Source: a virus
Length of the DNA stretch: 23,656 nucleotides
Virus record (IMG/VR): IMGVR_UViG_3300044638_006579
Coordinates: 1-23,656 of that record
Reading direction: 5' to 3' (one strand)
Below, one piece after another: positions 22,260 through 23,656 of this stretch (positions are counted from its first letter, which is position 1; each line of letters opens with the position of its first letter). Below the pieces are notes generated by a model, which worked only from the letters and a program-made list of their open reading frames with translations, did no database searches and had not been told where the DNA came from. Position numbers and translations under genes: made by a program.

Positions 22260-22272
22260 AATCAATGACTTA
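22260..22272 (+). promoter_or_regulatory. Exact match to the IHF consensus
   Basis: AATCAATGACTTA fits WATCAANNNNTTR at every fixed position and lies between the two inverted arms in A/T-rich DNA. Host IHF bending here could bring the two divergent elements together. Confidence 0.4.
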
Positions 22273-22350
22273 TGCATCACGTCAAAAAAATGAGTAACGT
22301 AAGGCGTAATGGATTTACGGGGTGCGCGCGCGGCAATTCCTGTAGTAAAA

Positions 22351-22385
22351 TAAATATTTTCATTTTATCTTTTTACTTATAGGAA
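22351..22385 (+). promoter_or_regulatory. Right arm of the divergent inverted repeat
   Basis: Partner of 22167-22202 in opposite orientation. Read rightward it runs from the A/T-rich block to TTTTTACTTATAGGAAAC and points toward the two small paralogs and terminase. TATAGGAA at the inner end of both arms recalls initiation regions of single-subunit phage RNA polymerase promoters, but no such polymerase is in this window. Confidence 0.6.
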
Positions 22386-22402
22386 ACTGAAAAACGGGGT
22401 AT

Positions 22403-22430
22403 TTGACATCGTGGTAAGATTTGTATTAAT
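22403..22430 (+). promoter_or_regulatory. Sigma70-like promoter with perfect TTGACA
   Basis: TTGACA (22403-22408), 16 bp spacer, ATTAAT (22425-22430) preceded by TGT as an extended -10. Transcription would start near 22437, upstream of GGAGG at 22455, which supports the GTG start at 22465 rather than the ATG at 22429. It should drive the paralog pair and the terminase genes. Confidence 0.55.
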
Positions 22431-22464
22431 GTACACCTTACCTACATACTTGATGGAGGCTTTA

Positions 22465-22722
22465 GTGTTGAGGGATAAAGAGGTTGAAAATTCCAATCCG
22501 AAAATCCGGATTAGGGAGTTTCATGTGACCCATACCGTCTCGGGCAGGAATCGGTTCCCGTTTAAGAAAATGCTCGTTGGGGATTTTTTCCGGGTGTTTA
22601 CTTTTCGGGAATCTGTGTCGATACGAAGCGCGCTGCAGTCCTTTTACAAGCGGTACCCTGGAAGGCAGTTTACGACCCGGCAACGGGATGACGGCGAATG
22701 GGTTTGCAGGAGAGTAATGTGA
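22465..22722 (+). CDS. Small conserved phage protein, PFxxMxxGD family, copy 1
   Basis: I chose GTG 22465, 5 nt after GGAGG (22455-22459); earlier ATGs overlap the promoter and have no ribosome site. The 85-residue product has FPFKKMLVGD (31-40), a helix with R54-x-A56-L57 and YKR (61-63), and ends EWVCRR (78-83). The same frame of motifs occurs in the next gene. I recognise the PF-x-x-M-x-x-GD-x-F type from many phages, where it is a short protein of unknown function sometimes guessed to be a regulator. The stop overlaps the next start (GTGA). Confidence 0.65.
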   Translation: MLRDKEVENSNPKIRIREFHVTHTVSGRNRFPFKKMLVGDFFRVFTFRESVSIRSALQSFYKRYPGRQFTTRQRDDGEWVCRRVM

Positions 22723-22988
22723 ATCAGACCAAGAGACAGGTGGAGCTAGAGTGGAATCAACCTAATTTCAAGGAGTTCACCCGGCAGCATTACCTTAAAA
22801 AATATGGGTGGCGAACAATCTACCCCTTTGATGACATGAATATCGGGGACTACATGTACCTTGAATCGGAAGAGGAAGCCAAGAAGGTGCGCATGGCCCT
22901 GACCCGGTGGTACAAAGACCATGACGATGTAAAGTGCTATGTGATCTCTGTCGGGCTAGAAGAGTGGGTTTGTCGGAGGTACGAATAA
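22719..22988 (+). CDS. Small conserved phage protein, PFxxMxxGD family, copy 2
   Basis: GTG 22719 follows AGGAGAG and overlaps the previous stop; ATG 22698 is the other option but lies in the upstream gene without a ribosome site. The 89-residue product has YPFDDMNIGD (35-44), R58-M-A60-L61 and YKD (65-67), and ends EWVCRR (82-87) plus YE. It aligns with the preceding protein over its last 55 residues, so the two arose by tandem duplication. It lacks the basic character of copy 1 (this one is more acidic). The stop overlaps the terminase start by 1 nt (TAATG). Confidence 0.68.
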   Translation: MNQTKRQVELEWNQPNFKEFTRQHYLKKYGWRTIYPFDDMNIGDYMYLESEEEAKKVRMALTRWYKDHDDVKCYVISVGLEEWVCRRYE

Positions 22989-23656
22989 TGGCCAAAAAAG
23001 ACGTTTGGAATGTCCCGCCAGTTATCGGGGACAAGTTAGCGAAGCGCCTGGCCACGCCAGTAGCCCCACTAAAGAAGCAAAAGACCTTGACGGCCAGGGA
23101 ATGGACCTTTGTCAAAGAGCTTGTGTCCGGGGATGGCGCGATAACCTTGAAAGAGGCTGCAATCCGTGCCGGGTTTAATCCGCAATCAGCGAGCGGAATA
23201 GCAACTAGGCTTACATCTCCTGACCGATGCCCACATATCGTCGCCGCGATCCAGGAATACAGGGCCGAGCTTGCAGCCAAGTACAACACGACCTACGAGC
23301 GTCACATGCGAGACCTTTTGACCATTCGGGATGCTGCGTTGGCAGCGGGCGCTTTCGGTGCGGCCGTGCAAGCGGAGTACCGCCGAGGACAGGCCTTGGG
23401 CACGATCTATGTGGACCGCAAAGAGATTCGCGTGGGCACGATTGATTCCATGAGCAAAGAGCAGGTGATGGAGAAGCTTGATGAGATTAAAAAGCTTTAC
23501 GGTGGGCCGCCCCCAAAGGACATTTTGGAAATGGAAGTTACCGAAGTTATCGAATCAAAACAGGATCCGGAACCGGAACCACAATCGCTGCAGGAGGCGT
23601 TACGAAATGTCGAAAAATCCCGAAGGATTGCTGCACAAGAGGCTAAAAGAAAACTT
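22988..23656 (+). CDS. terS: Terminase small subunit (partial)
   Basis: ATG 22988 overlaps the previous stop by one base. The frame stays open to the window end (223 codons), so the stop lies outside. Residues 34-90 hold the DNA-binding domain: LTAREWTFVKELVSGDG, a helix-turn-helix LKEAAIRAGFNPQSASGIA, then a helix ending HIVAAIQEYRAE. This is the Terminase_2/small-subunit pattern (a TAREW-x-F-V-x-E-L block and an A-A-x-x-A-G-F-N-x-x-S-A turn). Residues 105-170 are the oligomerisation region, with MSKEQVMEKLDEI. The C-terminus is acidic and Pro/Glu-rich. It recognises phage DNA for packaging; the large subunit should follow. Confidence 0.82.
   Translation, partial: MAKKDVWNVPPVIGDKLAKRLATPVAPLKKQKTLTAREWTFVKELVSGDGAITLKEAAIRAGFNPQSASGIATRLTSPDRCPHIVAAIQEYRAELAAKYNTTYERHMRDLLTIRDAALAAGAFGAAVQAEYRRGQALGTIYVDRKEIRVGTIDSMSKEQVMEKLDEIKKLYGGPPPKDILEMEVTEVIESKQDPEPEPQSLQEALRNVEKSRRIAAQEAKRKL

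Larger units (their letters stand above)
21845..22464. other. Non-coding divergent control region (620 bp)
   Basis: No credible gene lies here on either strand. The left part (21845-22160) is G/A-rich on the plus strand, with two GAAAAAAGGG copies near 21952 and 21963, two CCACGGA copies near 22032 and 22046, and a GCCGC-TT-GCGGC hairpin at 22085-22096. A weak minus-strand promoter may lie at 21889-21917 (TTAGAA, 17 bp, TTTAAT) for the HNH gene. The right part (22167-22464) is A/T-rich and holds the inverted elements, operator-like repeats, IHF match and rightward promoter listed separately. An alternating TGCGCGCGCG run is at 22323-22332. Confidence 0.7.

Noticed and set aside
22167-22385. 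Small transposable element (MITE) with terminal inverted repeats
   Set aside because: No target-site duplication is seen at the outer ends, no transposase is near, and the inner DNA holds regulatory-looking sites.
1-23656. tRNA genes, integrase or attachment sites
   Set aside because: No cloverleaf in the intergenic stretches, no recombinase motifs and no long direct repeat pair were found by eye.

Overview
The window reads as about half of the genome of a tailed, double-stranded DNA phage. It holds virion genes, a full replication module, a long run of tiny overlapping genes and a terminase small subunit, with no ribosomal, metabolic or tRNA genes. Host-like AGGAG ribosome sites, frequent GTG/TTG starts and sigma70-like promoters suggest a Gram-negative bacterial host. 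Large internal-virion-like proteins and a family A DNA polymerase fit a short-tailed (podovirus-like) phage, probably aquatic; that is inference. No integrase, repressor or attachment site was recognised.

Layout. (1) 1-6604, plus strand: four late virion genes, the first cut by the window edge. (2) 6559-8708, minus strand: a RecB/Cas4-type nuclease and an SNF2-family helicase, running tail-to-tail into the virion operon. (3) 8792-15644, plus strand: replication operon with two small conserved proteins, an SSB-like protein, an archaeo-eukaryotic-type primase, a UvrD-like helicase and a family A DNA polymerase, closed by a clear intrinsic terminator at 15692-15721. (4) 15756-19631, plus strand: about 18 small genes joined by ATGA-type overlaps. 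They include a probable ribbon-helix-helix protein, a winged helix protein, a zinc-binding protein and four membrane peptides. (5) 19637-21018: a non-coding array of 33 five-base GGYNN units, an attenuator-like set of alternative hairpins, a second ten-unit array, then a possible RAMP/Cas7-like protein and a very basic histone-like protein. (6) 21010-21844, minus strand: an HNH endonuclease followed by a proteasome-beta/HslV-like Ntn hydrolase. (7) 21845-22464: a non-coding control region with two outward-facing near-identical 35-36 bp elements, tandem operator-like repeats, an exact IHF-consensus match and a TTGACA promoter. (8) 22465-23656, plus strand: two tandem paralogous small proteins and the terminase small subunit, which runs off the window.

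How it works together. Primase, polymerase, SSB, two helicases and a nuclease make a largely self-sufficient replication and recombination set. The small genes after the terminator are probably early host-takeover and regulatory factors. The divergent control region at 22.2 kb probably fires the HNH/protease pair leftward and the packaging genes rightward. The least explained part is 19.6-21.0 kb, where a strictly 5-bp-periodic G-rich array and an attenuator-like leader precede a conserved-looking protein with a glycine-rich RAMP-like C-terminus.
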